NCBI RefSeq assembly: GCF_900109225.1
Contig: NZ_FNZK01000009.1
Location: 62,001-126,000 of the forward strand
DNA from: Propionispira arboris
GTDB lineage: Bacteria; Bacillota; Negativicutes; Selenomonadales; Selenomonadaceae
DNA length: 64,000 nt
Direction: 5' to 3'
Shown: positions 35,509 to 44,889 of the stretch, piece after piece
Layout: the number at the start of each line of letters is the position of its first letter
How positions within the stretch are numbered: the stretch's first letter is position 1
The notes under the pieces: model-generated
The model's database searches: none
What the model was told of the DNA's origin: nothing
What the model saw: only the letters and a program-made list of their open reading frames with translations
Made by a program: the position numbers and the translations under genes

Positions 35509-37227
35509 ATGAGTGATGAGTCATTGCTGTTTCAAATGGTTGCCAGAATGAGTATGGCGGCAACATTGGCCTTTATTTTATCGCAGGCAAAACTATTTCG
35601 TCGGGTAAATTATCGGTATGTAAGCTGGTCTGATAAAATAAAATTATCCGTTATTTTTGGCTTGATTGGTATTGCTGGCACGTATGTGGGTATTCCAATT
35701 AATGATGCTTTGGCGAATTCAAGAGTCATTGGTGTTATGGCAGCAGGATTAATAGGTGGACCAGCCATGGGAGCCGCCGCGGCAGTAATTGCGGGTGGCC
35801 ATCGCTATTTCTTGGGCGGTTTTACGGCTTTTTCCTGTGCATTATCGAGTCTTTGCGAAGGACTGCTGGCAGGCTATGTGAAAAAAAGATATCCAAATAA
35901 ACCGATTCCCTGGTGGCTGGCACTGCTGACTGGACTTGTCGGAGAAATCATGCAGATGGGGATTATTTTATTGACAGCTCAGCCCTTTGATCAAGCGTTA
36001 CAGCTGGTAAATAAGATTGCGATGCCGATGATTACGGCCAATGCGATTGGTCTTACGATTTTTATGCTCATTATAAAAACAACAATAGATGCACAAAATA
36101 GAGTAGGTGCGATTCAGGCCCAAAAAGTTCTGCGTATTGCGGCAAAAACTCTGCCATATTTTCGACGCGGTATCAGTCAGGAATCGGCACAAGCTGCGGC
36201 ACAGATCATCTATCAATATGGTGGCTATCATGCCGTCGCTGTTACTGATACACATCGAGTTTTGTCTTTCATTGGAGCTGAGGCAGATCACCATATGACA
36301 GAAGAAAATAATTTTACCAAGTCGACGAAACAGGTTATTGAAACAGGTGAAATTTATATTGCTGAACATGCCAGGGAAATTGGCTGTAACCACCCGGGCT
36401 GTACTTTGAAAAGTGCTATTATCGTTCCATTGAAATATAGTGAAAAAGTTGTTGGAACATTTAAACTTTATTACACAGTGAGCAATTTATTGAGTCAAAC
36501 CGATACTGTCTTTGCGGAAGGGCTTGCACAGCTTTTTTCCATTCAGTTAGAGCTGGCAGAAATTGAACGTGAGTCTCAGCAAGCCGCTCAAGCTGAATTA
36601 AAAGCACTGCAGTCGCAAATTAATCCGCATTTTTTATTTAATACCTTGACAACAATTATTTCTTTAGTGCGAACAAAACCAATGCTCGCGCGGGAACTTT
36701 TGCTTAAACTTAGTGAGATTTTCCGTTTCACGTTACATAAAACAGGGAAAGAAATTACACTGGAAGAAGAATTGAATCAAGTGCGTGCTTATTTGACGAT
36801 TGAAAAAGCACGATATGGTAATAAATTAACATTCAAAGAGACAATTGAATTGAATCCTAATATTTATTTAATATCCTCTTTGACAATTCAGCCACTCGTA
36901 GAAAATGCAATACAACACGGACTTAAGCCGAAAGAAAATGGTGGGACAATTTATCTTTTGATTCGAGAAGACATGGATTTTATTGAAATTTTGCTTAAAG
37001 ATGATGGAATTGGTTTTGATTTAGTAAAGATGAATCCATTGCAAAAGCCGCTCGAAGGGCATATTGGCATTCGTAATGTGCATGAACGGTTGCAACGTCA
37101 ATATGGTAAGCGTTATGGGTTGACGATCGAAAGTATACCAGGGGCAGGTACAACGGTTATAATTCGTATACCAAAATTAATTTTTATGGATGGTGATATT
37201 GATGCTGAAAATTTTGATTGTGGATGA
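35509..37227 (+). CDS. LytS-type sensor histidine kinase
   Basis: This 572-residue membrane kinase has six or so helices of the 5TM-5TMR_LYT type (about residues 10-205), a GAF-like domain (about 225-360) with conserved cysteines (IGCNHPGC), a histidine kinase domain with NPHFLFNTL (about 374, phospho-acceptor His) and a HATPase domain (ENAIQHGLKPKENG and GIGIRNV-type motifs). It pairs with the response regulator that overlaps its 3' end. Related kinases sense pyruvate, and the nearby CstA-type gene supports that here, though this is inference. Confidence 0.93.
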   Translation: MSDESLLFQMVARMSMAATLAFILSQAKLFRRVNYRYVSWSDKIKLSVIFGLIGIAGTYVGIPINDALANSRVIGVMAAGLIGGPAMGAAAAVIAGGHRYFLGGFTAFSCALSSLCEGLLAGYVKKRYPNKPIPWWLALLTGLVGEIMQMGIILLTAQPFDQALQLVNKIAMPMITANAIGLTIFMLIIKTTIDAQNRVGAIQAQKVLRIAAKTLPYFRRGISQESAQAAAQIIYQYGGYHAVAVTDTHRVLSFIGAEADHHMTEENNFTKSTKQVIETGEIYIAEHAREIGCNHPGCTLKSAIIVPLKYSEKVVGTFKLYYTVSNLLSQTDTVFAEGLAQLFSIQLELAEIERESQQAAQAELKALQSQINPHFLFNTLTTIISLVRTKPMLARELLLKLSEIFRFTLHKTGKEITLEEELNQVRAYLTIEKARYGNKLTFKETIELNPNIYLISSLTIQPLVENAIQHGLKPKENGGTIYLLIREDMDFIEILLKDDGIGFDLVKMNPLQKPLEGHIGIRNVHERLQRQYGKRYGLTIESIPGAGTTVIIRIPKLIFMDGDIDAENFDCG

Positions 37228-37960
37228 TGAAATGCCAGCCCGGGATGAACTAAAATATATATTGTCTTTATTGGAAGAAAATGAAGTTGTTGGTGAGGCC
37301 GCGGATGCAGCACAAGCGATTGCCTTAGCAGCGAAGCTAAGACCAGATGTGATATTTTTAGACATCAATATGCGAGAAATGAATGGACTGGCAGCGGCAA
37401 AAATCCTTCTGAGTGTTGCACCAGATGTGAGGCTCGTATTTGCCACCGCGTATGATGAATATGCTCTAAAAGCATTTGAAATTGGTGCTATCGATTATGT
37501 TTTGAAACCTTTTATTGACGAGCGTATCCAGCAAACCCTTCTGCGAATTAAAACATATCAAAAAGAAGATCGGCATATGATGTCTAAGCAAATTGATAAA
37601 GTTTTGGAGCATACCAATATTCAAGTGAATAAATTGCCGGTTGAAAAAAACGGAAAAATAATGCTGCTTAATTATGATGAAATTTTGTATGCTTATGCAT
37701 CAATGGGCACGGTTAAAATTGTTACGGACGCAGAAGAAATTAATTATAATGGTTCATTATCTGATTTGGAAGATCGACTTTATGGTACACATCTCTTGCG
37801 GGTCCATAAAAGTTATTTAGTGAATATGGATAAAGTAGAGGAAGTGGTTCCTTGGTTTAAGGGAACATATTGGCTTAAGATTACCAGTGAGGGCAAACAT
37901 GAAATTCCAGTTAGCAAAAGTCAGATCAAAGAGATTAAAACAATTCTGGGTTTAAAATAA
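37202..37960 (+). CDS. LytTR-family response regulator
   Basis: This regulator of about 252 residues has a receiver domain (1-120; acidic pocket DDE, phospho-acceptor in IFLDINMREMNG, conserved Lys in VLKPF) and a LytTR DNA-binding domain (about 145-250; YASMGTVKIVT, LLRVHKSYLVN). The ATG at 37202 lies inside the end of the kinase gene; slightly earlier starts (37190, 37193) are possible. LytTR domains bind direct repeats, and three such repeats lie immediately downstream before the cstA gene. Confidence 0.94.
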   Translation: MLKILIVDDEMPARDELKYILSLLEENEVVGEAADAAQAIALAAKLRPDVIFLDINMREMNGLAAAKILLSVAPDVRLVFATAYDEYALKAFEIGAIDYVLKPFIDERIQQTLLRIKTYQKEDRHMMSKQIDKVLEHTNIQVNKLPVEKNGKIMLLNYDEILYAYASMGTVKIVTDAEEINYNGSLSDLEDRLYGTHLLRVHKSYLVNMDKVEEVVPWFKGTYWLKITSEGKHEIPVSKSQIKEIKTILGLK

Positions 37961-37965
37961 AGATT

Positions 37966-38013
37966 TTCCATTAAATGGAGCATAGTTCCATTCAGGATGA
38001 GTTTTCTTCCATT
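37966..38013 (+). promoter_or_regulatory. Triple direct repeat, candidate LytTR operator for cstA
   Basis: TTCCATT occurs at 37966, 37986 and 38007, spacings of 20 and 21 bases, which puts all three on the same DNA face two helical turns apart. LytTR regulators typically bind paired direct repeats with this spacing. The cstA start codon is 100 bases downstream. Confidence 0.6.
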
Positions 38014-38113
38014 GAATGAAAAATCCTATTCATATAGTAGAATGTAGTCTATTATAAAGTTGATAGTGATTCAGAAAATTGAGTCAATTCAACTTTATAT
38101 GGAGGTTACTTTT

Positions 38114-39895
38114 ATGAACGGACTTTATCTTGTAATTATTTCTGCTTTAGTTTTAAGTCTTTGTTATCGTTACTATGGTGCATTTATGGCAGCAAAAGTA
38201 TTGACGCTTGATCCAAATCGTCCAACACCGGCTGTCGTCCATGAAGATGGACATGATTATGTGCCGACCAATAAATGGGTAACATTTGGTCATCATTTTG
38301 CCGCAATTGCTGGTGCTGGTCCTTTGGTTGGTCCGGTTTTGGCAGCACAGTTTGGCTATCTTCCCGGCACGATCTGGCTTCTGGTTGGAGCGTGTATTGG
38401 TGGTGCTGTGCATGATATGGTTATTCTATTTGCTTCGATTCGCCATGATGGATTGTCCATCGCAGAAATCGCGAAAATAGAAATCGGTAAATCAACAGGC
38501 TTGGCAACTGCTGTTGCCGTTATTTTTATTTTGATTATTACCATGGCTGGAATGGCGATTGCCGTTGCTAATGCTCTATTTAACAGTCCATGGGGAGCCT
38601 TTACAGTTGGGGCAACCATTCCAATAGCCCTGTTTATTGGTGTTTATATGAGATATTTGCGCCCTGGTCATATCGGTGAAGCTTCTTTTATCGGAGTTAT
38701 GCTGGTTATTGGTGCAGTTTTTGGTGGTGCGTGGGTACAACACTCTGCTTTGGCTCCATTTTTTACTTTAAGCAGAGCACAACTTGATATCATTTTACCT
38801 TGTTATGGTTTTATTGCAGCGGCACTTCCTGTTTGGCTGTTGCTTGCTCCACGTGATTATTTAAGTACATATATGAAAATTGGTACGATTGGGGCATTAG
38901 CTCTCGGCATTATCATTGTTCAACCAGCAATTCAGATGCCTGCCATCACTCAATTTATTGGCGGCGGCGGTCCGGTTGTTCCGGGTCCGGTATGGCCATT
39001 TGTCTGCATTACGGTTGCTTGCGGGGCTATTTCGGGATTTCATACGATTATTGCCACGGGTACAACGCCTAAAATGCTGATGAATGAAAGAGAAATTCTG
39101 CCAATTGGTTTTGGTGCAATGCTGGCAGAATCTTTTGTGGGAATTATGGCCTTGATTGCGGCTACCAGCTTAGTGCCGGCTGATTATTTTGCGATAAATA
39201 GTGCACCGGATGTTTTTGCAACACTTGGCATGAACATTCAAGAATTACCTCTGCTCTCGGAAATGGTTGGTGAAAATGTTGCCGGCCGTCCAGGCGGGGC
39301 TGTGTCGTTGGCTGTTGGTATGGCACATATTTTCTCGCAGATTCCAGGTCTTGAAACATTAATGTCATTTTTATATCATTTTGCTATTATGTTTGAAGCT
39401 TTATTTATTTTAACAATTATTGATGCTGGTACACGGGTTGGTCGTTATCTATTACAAGAAATTGGTGGACTCGTGTATAAACCACTAGGCGATGTTCATT
39501 GGACACCGGGAATTATCTTTACGAGTGCTTTGATTTCGGTAGCTTGGGGTTACCTTGTCTTTGGTGGTTCTATTGCCTCGATTTGGCCATTATTTGGTCT
39601 TTCAAATCAGTTGCTTGCCAGTATGACATTGGCAATTGGAACAACGATTTTGCTTAGAATTGGCAAAGGCCGCTATATTTGGACTACACTTGTACCACTT
39701 TGTTTTATGATCACTACAGCACTTACGGCTGGTTTTTATAATATTTTCGAATTTTATCTACCGAAAAGTCAGTATTTATTGGCGGGTGCAAGTGCCGTAA
39801 TGATGATATTAATCGTGTTTGTTATCATTAATTCAGTACGTGTATGGCTGCAAATTATGAAGTCTGACAAAAAAGAAATGCAGCAGTCCCTTTAA
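38114..39895 (+). CDS. cstA: CstA-family carbon starvation/pyruvate transporter
   Basis: This integral membrane protein of about 593 residues has some 16 hydrophobic helices. CstA signatures include FGHHFAAIAGAGPLVGPVLAAQFGY, GGAVHDM and SGFHTIIATGTTPK. CstA and BtsT import pyruvate or peptides when carbon is scarce. I start it at the ATG at 38114 behind GGAGG; an in-frame extension to 38060 lacks a ribosome site. The upstream LytS/LytTR pair and its repeats suggest a pyruvate-sensing uptake module like BtsSR-BtsT, but the ligand is not proven by sequence. Confidence 0.92.
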   Translation: MNGLYLVIISALVLSLCYRYYGAFMAAKVLTLDPNRPTPAVVHEDGHDYVPTNKWVTFGHHFAAIAGAGPLVGPVLAAQFGYLPGTIWLLVGACIGGAVHDMVILFASIRHDGLSIAEIAKIEIGKSTGLATAVAVIFILIITMAGMAIAVANALFNSPWGAFTVGATIPIALFIGVYMRYLRPGHIGEASFIGVMLVIGAVFGGAWVQHSALAPFFTLSRAQLDIILPCYGFIAAALPVWLLLAPRDYLSTYMKIGTIGALALGIIIVQPAIQMPAITQFIGGGGPVVPGPVWPFVCITVACGAISGFHTIIATGTTPKMLMNEREILPIGFGAMLAESFVGIMALIAATSLVPADYFAINSAPDVFATLGMNIQELPLLSEMVGENVAGRPGGAVSLAVGMAHIFSQIPGLETLMSFLYHFAIMFEALFILTIIDAGTRVGRYLLQEIGGLVYKPLGDVHWTPGIIFTSALISVAWGYLVFGGSIASIWPLFGLSNQLLASMTLAIGTTILLRIGKGRYIWTTLVPLCFMITTALTAGFYNIFEFYLPKSQYLLAGASAVMMILIVFVIINSVRVWLQIMKSDKKEMQQSL

Positions 39896-39921
39896 AGAAC
39901 AAGCTTATATATAATGTGTTA

Positions 39922-39966
39922 TGAAACCAAGGCCGTTAGTTTTTACTGACAAGCCTTGGTTTTTCT
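39922..39966 (+). terminator. Terminator after cstA
   Basis: AAACCAAGGC..GTTAGT and ACTGAC..GCCTTGGTTTTT pair around a T-rich loop and end in a T run. Confidence 0.82.
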
Positions 39967-40077
39967 TTTATTGCACTTAGTTTGCGATTTATTTTCTAGT
40001 ATAGTAATATAAATAGAAAACAGATTTTGACCTTTGAGATAAAGTATAAGAGATAGATGATATATGGGGCGATGCAA

Positions 40078-40764
40078 ATGAACTTTATTATTTCTGATAA
40101 ATTAACGCAAGAGTCGATTCGTGAATATGCGTATCGTTTGGTGAGTACAAATATTCTTAATTTGAATTTGGTACCTGGGACAGCATTGTCGGAACAGGAT
40201 ATTTCGGTACAATTAAATATAAGTCGTACACCAGTTAGAGAAGCTTTTATTCGATTAGCACAAGAGGATTTATTGGATATTTTGCCACAACGGGGCACTT
40301 ATGTAGCTAAAATTGATTTACAGCAAGTTGCAGAAGCACGCTTTTTGCGTGAAGTTATGGAACATGCCATTATCAAGATTGCCTGTCGGGATTTTCCCGA
40401 AGATGCTTTGTTTAATTTGAAAATCTGTTTGAAAAAACAAGAGAACTGTGTGATAAAAGAAGATTTTGATGGCTTTTTTGATTTGGATTGGAGCATGCAT
40501 GGTATTATTTTTAATGCTTGTAATAAATCACGAATCTGGCAAATTATTACGCAGATGAGTATGAATTATAGTCGTGTGCGCATACTAAATCTAAAAAATG
40601 GTCAGTATGAATTGCCAAAACTATTCCATCAGCATAAGCAGCTTATTGATGCTATCGAAACAAAGGATTATGGTTTAGGTGAAAAAATTATAGCAATTCA
40701 TATTAATAAAGTTATTCTTGATATTGAAGATTTAAAAAAAATATATATAGGATATTTTATATAA
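40078..40764 (+). CDS. GntR-family regulator with FCD domain
   Basis: This regulator of about 228 residues has an N-terminal winged helix (about residues 10-75; LSEQDISVQLNISRTPVREAFIRL) and an all-helical FCD effector domain (about 80-215), including the metal/ligand-binding residues around DWSMHGIIFNAC. FCD regulators respond to organic or sugar acids. It lies upstream of, and in the same direction as, the dehydrogenase and MFS transporter genes, the usual arrangement for hexonate catabolism (compare lgoR-lgoD-lgoT). ATGs at 40057 and 40072 are alternatives; none has a strong ribosome site. Confidence 0.88.
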   Translation: MNFIISDKLTQESIREYAYRLVSTNILNLNLVPGTALSEQDISVQLNISRTPVREAFIRLAQEDLLDILPQRGTYVAKIDLQQVAEARFLREVMEHAIIKIACRDFPEDALFNLKICLKKQENCVIKEDFDGFFDLDWSMHGIIFNACNKSRIWQIITQMSMNYSRVRILNLKNGQYELPKLFHQHKQLIDAIETKDYGLGEKIIAIHINKVILDIEDLKKIYIGYFI

Positions 40765-40765
40765 T

Positions 40766-40808
40766 TGATAAAAGAGTGTGCAAATTATTTTGTACACTCT
40801 TTTATTGA
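40766..40808 (+). terminator. Terminator after the GntR/FCD gene
   Basis: AAAAGAGTGTGCAA pairs with TTGTACACTCTTTT around an AT loop, ending in a short T run. Confidence 0.78.
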
Positions 40809-41340
40809 TCTGTAGAAAAATGAAAAAATTAAAATAACGAGAAAAAGATTGAAAACAAGAGAATTAAATAGAAAACACGATTGAAATGAACATTGTTGCG
40901 TTATTTAGAACCTTGATACTAATATACTAATATGGTAGTGTGTTAGTCGTGGGGGGAGAGTTTAATTGGTAGAGGTAAATTATTGATAGGGTTTATGGGA
41001 ACTTCAAAACATTAATCTTGTTTGTAGTTTATGCAATAGTTATTATGCATAGTTTGTGAATACTGAAAAAACAGAATAATTAGTCATTTTAGATAATTTC
41101 CTAAATGGGCGAGTGGCACTAAAAAAGGCAGGGCGATTTTTACGACTCGTGAAACGATCGCTAAAGTCGAGTGAATGAAGGTTTGTACTTGCTTCAATAC
41201 ATATTATATAAAGCCTTAGCAGTGCCAGGTTCAATAAAAAAACACTGAACAAATATTTGGATTGAAGTTTTATAACAAATACATATAAAACTTGTTGAAT
41301 GAATCAATAAGAAAAAATATATTATGTGAGGATGATTTTT
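40809..41340 (+). promoter_or_regulatory. Long leader upstream of the dehydrogenase gene
   Basis: No gene is seen in this 532-base stretch. It holds a tandem repeat TACTAATA-TACTAATA (40917-40932) that could be an operator for the neighbouring GntR protein. It also has a strong ribosome-like GGGGGGAGAG near 40951 with no matching open frame, and a short GC-richer patch (41100-41175) encoding a 30-codon open frame without recognisable similarity. Confidence 0.35.
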
Positions 41341-42357
41341 ATGAAAGCAATTGTAATAAAAAAACCAGGAGAACTTTGTATTGAAGATAGGGAAATGCCG
41401 GTGATCACAGCATCGCAAGTACTGGTACGTGTTAAGGCGGCAGGAATTTGCGGATCGGATGTCCATATTTATCATGGAAAAAATGCATTTGCAACATACC
41501 CACGTATCGTTGGTCATGAATTTGTTGGTGAAGTTGTAAGCACTGGTGCATTGGTGACGAAATTTTCAGAGGGAAATAGCGTAGTTGTTGATCCAGTTCT
41601 TTCTTGTGGGACGTGTTATTCTTGTAAAATTGGGCGTCATAATGTTTGTAAAAATTTACATGTAATGGGGGTTCATGAGGACGGAGGATTTCAAGAGTAT
41701 GTAGCTGTAGAGGAAAAACAATTATATATCTTACCAGATGGAATATCTTGGGAACATGCAGCAATGATTGAACCTTATAGTATAGCAGCTCAAGTGATTA
41801 ATCGTGGGAAATTGGCGGAAGATGATCATGTTTTGATTTGTGGAGCCGGCCCTATAGGTTTAGTTATATTGCAAGCGGTGAAACAGAGTGGTGCCAAGGC
41901 AGCTGTGATGGATATTTTGGATAAACGCTTGGATATGGCGAAGAACTTGGGTGCAGATTGTGTGATTAATAGTAAAACGATGAATGTCAAAGAAGTAATA
42001 AGAAATTTCACGAATAATGATGGTGCAAGTCTGATCTTTGAAGCAACGGGGAATATACATGTTCTAGAAACATGTATTCATGAGCTTACTGCTCCAGCTG
42101 GACGTATTGTGGTCTTGGGATTTGGTCAAGAACCCGCATCAATTCCACAAATTGATATTATGAGTAAAGAACTGGATATTTTGGGAACCCGGCTTAATAA
42201 TCATAGATTTCCGCAAGTATTGGATTGGTTTAAAAAGGGGATAGTGTATCCAGAAAAAATTATTAGCCATGTATTTAAGTTTGAAGATGCAGAAAAAGCT
42301 TTTGCGTTGACACAAGCTAATCCGGAAGATGTTTGTAAAATTGTATTAAAATTCTAA
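41341..42357 (+). CDS. Zinc-dependent medium-chain dehydrogenase (hexonate/polyol type)
   Basis: This 338-residue dehydrogenase has catalytic zinc ligands in GICGSD and GHEFVGE, a structural zinc four-cysteine lobe (CGTCYSCKIGRHNVC) and a Rossmann loop (ICGAGPIGLVILQ). The overall pattern is closest to the RspB/LgoD branch (L-galactonate or mannonate-type oxidoreductases). Together with the GntR/FCD regulator upstream and the MFS anion symporter downstream it suggests oxidation of an aldonate or hexonate to a keto acid. The precise substrate is not determined. The ATG at 41341 is preceded by GTGAGG. Confidence 0.85.
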   Translation: MKAIVIKKPGELCIEDREMPVITASQVLVRVKAAGICGSDVHIYHGKNAFATYPRIVGHEFVGEVVSTGALVTKFSEGNSVVVDPVLSCGTCYSCKIGRHNVCKNLHVMGVHEDGGFQEYVAVEEKQLYILPDGISWEHAAMIEPYSIAAQVINRGKLAEDDHVLICGAGPIGLVILQAVKQSGAKAAVMDILDKRLDMAKNLGADCVINSKTMNVKEVIRNFTNNDGASLIFEATGNIHVLETCIHELTAPAGRIVVLGFGQEPASIPQIDIMSKELDILGTRLNNHRFPQVLDWFKKGIVYPEKIISHVFKFEDAEKAFALTQANPEDVCKIVLKF

Positions 42358-42400
42358 AAATAAAATCGTTTCATTAAAATGAGTTTTAGGAGGAGTATAA

Positions 42401-43687
42401 ATGTTCCAAACACGTAGGTGGAAAATTGCATTGTTAATTTTTTTAGCCAGTGTCATTAATTATATGGATCGAACAGCATTTTCTGTAGCGGCACCGTATT
42501 TTGTGAAAGATTTTAATCTGACACCTTCCGAACTAGGTATGTTATTTAGTAGTTTCTTTTTGGGGTATGCAATCTTTAATTTTGTTGGTGGCTACCTATC
42601 TGATATACACGGTCCAAAGAAAATTTTCGGAATATTTATGATAATATGGTCTGTTTTTTGCGGATTAACAGGAGCAGCCTTTAATTTTGTATCATTGTTC
42701 ATCATTCGATTATGTTTTGGTATAGGTGAAGGACCAATCTCATCAACGACAAGTAAAACGGTAAATAACTGGTTTCCAGCTAAGGAACGATCCAGTGCTA
42801 TGGGGTTTGCGAGTTCGGGAACTCCATTAGGAGCGGCAATAGCGGGTCCACTGGTGGGTCTTCTTGTGCTAATTGTTAGTTGGAAAGTGGCATTTGTGGT
42901 AATGGGAACGTTAGGTGTTGTATGGGCCTTAACTTGGTTTAAAATGGCACATGACTATCCACAGGAAGATCCAGCTGTTTCAAAAAAAGAATTGGAAGAT
43001 ATCCGTATAGGTCAAAATCAAGAACTTATGCTAAAAAGTGGGAAGAAGATGCCATTGTCTTACTTTTTGAAGCAGCCAACAATTTTGCTTACGGCACTCG
43101 CATTTTTTGCGTATAATTATAATCTATTTTTCTTTTTGACTTGGTTTCCTAGTTATTTGATGATGGATAAGGGATTAAGCCTTAGTGAAATGAGTGTTGT
43201 TACCGCCCTCCCTTGGGTTGCAGGCTTTATAGGACTTGGAAGTGGCGGATTTATATCAGATTATATTTATAAAAAAACGGGAAAACTGATGTTTTCCAGA
43301 AAGATAATTTTAGTTGTTGGGTTAGGTGCAACTGCATTATTTATTGCGTTGACAGGATTTGTGTCTAGTGCAATGGGAGCTGTGGGGTTAATGACGATGG
43401 CAATTTTCACATTATATCTTACAGGTTCAACATATTGGGCAATTATTCAAGATACTGTAACAGGTGAAAATGTAGGCGGTGTAAGTGGTTTTGTACATTT
43501 TTTGGCAAACTTGTCAGGCGTTATTGGTCCGACTGTTACAGGGTTCATTGTACAATTTTCAGGGGAATTTACGAGTGCATTTGTTTTAGCTGCAACAATC
43601 GCACTCGCAGGAGCAATATCTGTAGCTTTTTTTGTAAAACCTATTATTCAAGAAGAAAAATCAAGTTCTACTTATGCTGAATCTTAA
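42401..43687 (+). CDS. MFS transporter, anion:cation symporter (sugar-acid) family
   Basis: This 428-residue protein has 12 helices. It has the family hallmark INYMDRTAFSVAAP near residue 20, the GGYLSDIHGPKK loop between helices 2 and 3, and IRLCFGIGEGPISSTTSKTVNNWFP, typical of galactonate/glucarate/hexuronate transporters. It follows the dehydrogenase by 43 bases with AGGAGGA before the ATG, probably in one operon. It would import the acid that the dehydrogenase oxidises. Confidence 0.9.
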   Translation: MFQTRRWKIALLIFLASVINYMDRTAFSVAAPYFVKDFNLTPSELGMLFSSFFLGYAIFNFVGGYLSDIHGPKKIFGIFMIIWSVFCGLTGAAFNFVSLFIIRLCFGIGEGPISSTTSKTVNNWFPAKERSSAMGFASSGTPLGAAIAGPLVGLLVLIVSWKVAFVVMGTLGVVWALTWFKMAHDYPQEDPAVSKKELEDIRIGQNQELMLKSGKKMPLSYFLKQPTILLTALAFFAYNYNLFFFLTWFPSYLMMDKGLSLSEMSVVTALPWVAGFIGLGSGGFISDYIYKKTGKLMFSRKIILVVGLGATALFIALTGFVSSAMGAVGLMTMAIFTLYLTGSTYWAIIQDTVTGENVGGVSGFVHFLANLSGVIGPTVTGFIVQFSGEFTSAFVLAATIALAGAISVAFFVKPIIQEEKSSSTYAES

Positions 43688-43792
43688 GGGCAGAAACATA
43701 AAATATTTATATATATTTAATTGTTGAAATATTTTGCGAAAATATTCTACTGAAATGTCCCCAAAATTTTTTCAAATGTTATAATAAAGTAA

Positions 43793-43838
43793 CAGGAAAG
43801 TTTCTGTTAGAATGTAATCATAAAAAGAAACTTTCCTG
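43793..43838. promoter_or_regulatory. Inverted repeat before the epimerase-like gene
   Basis: Perfect 13-base arms CAGGAAAGTTTCT and AGAAACTTTCCTG are separated by 20 bases, with no T run after. It lies 33 bases before the start codon, so an operator or a leader hairpin is more likely than a terminator. Confidence 0.5.
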
Positions 43839-43870
43839 ATTAAGATCACATTTGTGGAGGAGGAAATATA

Positions 43871-44758
43871 GTGAATTTTCAAATCGAAAATGAAAGAGTA
43901 GTTGCGGCATTTGACAGTAAGGGGGCTGAAATTACAAGCTTCAAAGACAAGACCACGAATATTGAGTACATATGGCAGGCCGATCCGGCTTTTTGGGCAA
44001 GTCATGCACCTATTTTATTTCCCTTTATCGGACAGTCGAAAAATAAGCAATATGAATACAATGGTAAATCGTATCCGATGACAAATCATGGTTTTGCTCG
44101 CGAATATGATTTTAAAGTTTCTGAACAATCAAAAGACTCTATTTCTTTTGTATTGACCGATTCTGAAGCTACACAAAAGGTGTATCCATTTCAGTTCTCT
44201 TTTGAAATAACGTACAAAGTAGAACAAACATCTTTAGTGGTAAGTTTCCAAGTGAAAAATACAGATACGCAAAACCCGCTTTATTATTCCTTAGGTGCGC
44301 ATCCGGCTTTTAATGTACCAATGGTAGAAGGAACGAAATTTGAAGATTATTCGTTGAGCTTTTCACCTAAAAAGAAAAGAAAAATTTTCAAATTAGCAGA
44401 TTTAAAAGAGTTCTTACTTGATTTTGCAGCTACAGCAGAGGCTTCAACGGATGTGGACTTACCGCTTCAATACGGTTTGTTCAAAGAGGGGTTGTTTGCT
44501 TATGAAACAACAGGGGATACAACGTGTACGCTTCACTCCAATAAAACACCCCATAGTGTTGCTGTTACGTATGATAACATGCCATATTTATGTGTTTGGT
44601 CACCTACACCAAAAGATGCACCTTTTGTTTGCATTGAACCGTGGGTTGGTTTACCTGATAACACAAAGGCTACAGGGAAACTGGCAGAAAAATTTGGCAT
44701 TCAAAAATTGGAAGCACTTACAAGTTCGCAAACAGGGTTTACGATTACTATAAAATAA
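43871..44758 (+). CDS. Aldose 1-epimerase-like protein (LacX-type)
   Basis: This 295-residue galactose-mutarotase-fold protein begins FQIENERVVAAFDSKGAEITSFKD and has the substrate-site segments TNHGFAREYDF, SLGAHPAFNVP and FVCIEPWVG. Such proteins interconvert sugar anomers or act on phosphorylated sugars; the exact sugar is unknown. A GTG start follows GGAGGAGG. It has its own upstream repeat and a downstream terminator, so it is probably transcribed separately from the MFS gene. Confidence 0.88.
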   Translation: MNFQIENERVVAAFDSKGAEITSFKDKTTNIEYIWQADPAFWASHAPILFPFIGQSKNKQYEYNGKSYPMTNHGFAREYDFKVSEQSKDSISFVLTDSEATQKVYPFQFSFEITYKVEQTSLVVSFQVKNTDTQNPLYYSLGAHPAFNVPMVEGTKFEDYSLSFSPKKKRKIFKLADLKEFLLDFAATAEASTDVDLPLQYGLFKEGLFAYETTGDTTCTLHSNKTPHSVAVTYDNMPYLCVWSPTPKDAPFVCIEPWVGLPDNTKATGKLAEKFGIQKLEALTSSQTGFTITIK

Positions 44759-44798
44759 AGAATAGGCATTTAATTTGGCTGTGCCCATGAAAGTTCAC

Positions 44799-44848
44799 AA
44801 GAGATGTTTTATCGTTGATTCTATTGCGATAAAACGTCTCTTGTTTTG
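44799..44848 (+). terminator. Terminator after the epimerase-like gene
   Basis: ACAAGAGATGTTTTATCG pairs with CGATAAAACGTCTCTTGT (one G-U pair), followed by TTTT. Confidence 0.88.
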
Positions 44849-44889
44849 GTTTGACCAGTACAAATTAGATTGGGTTCACTACATATGTA

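Noticed and set aside
41080-41180. A GC-richer patch with a 30-codon open frame (NGRVALKKAGRFLRLVKRSL) in the long gap before the dehydrogenase gene.
   Set aside because: No start codon with a ribosome site, no family recognised, and both ends run into stops. It could be a gene fragment but cannot be supported.
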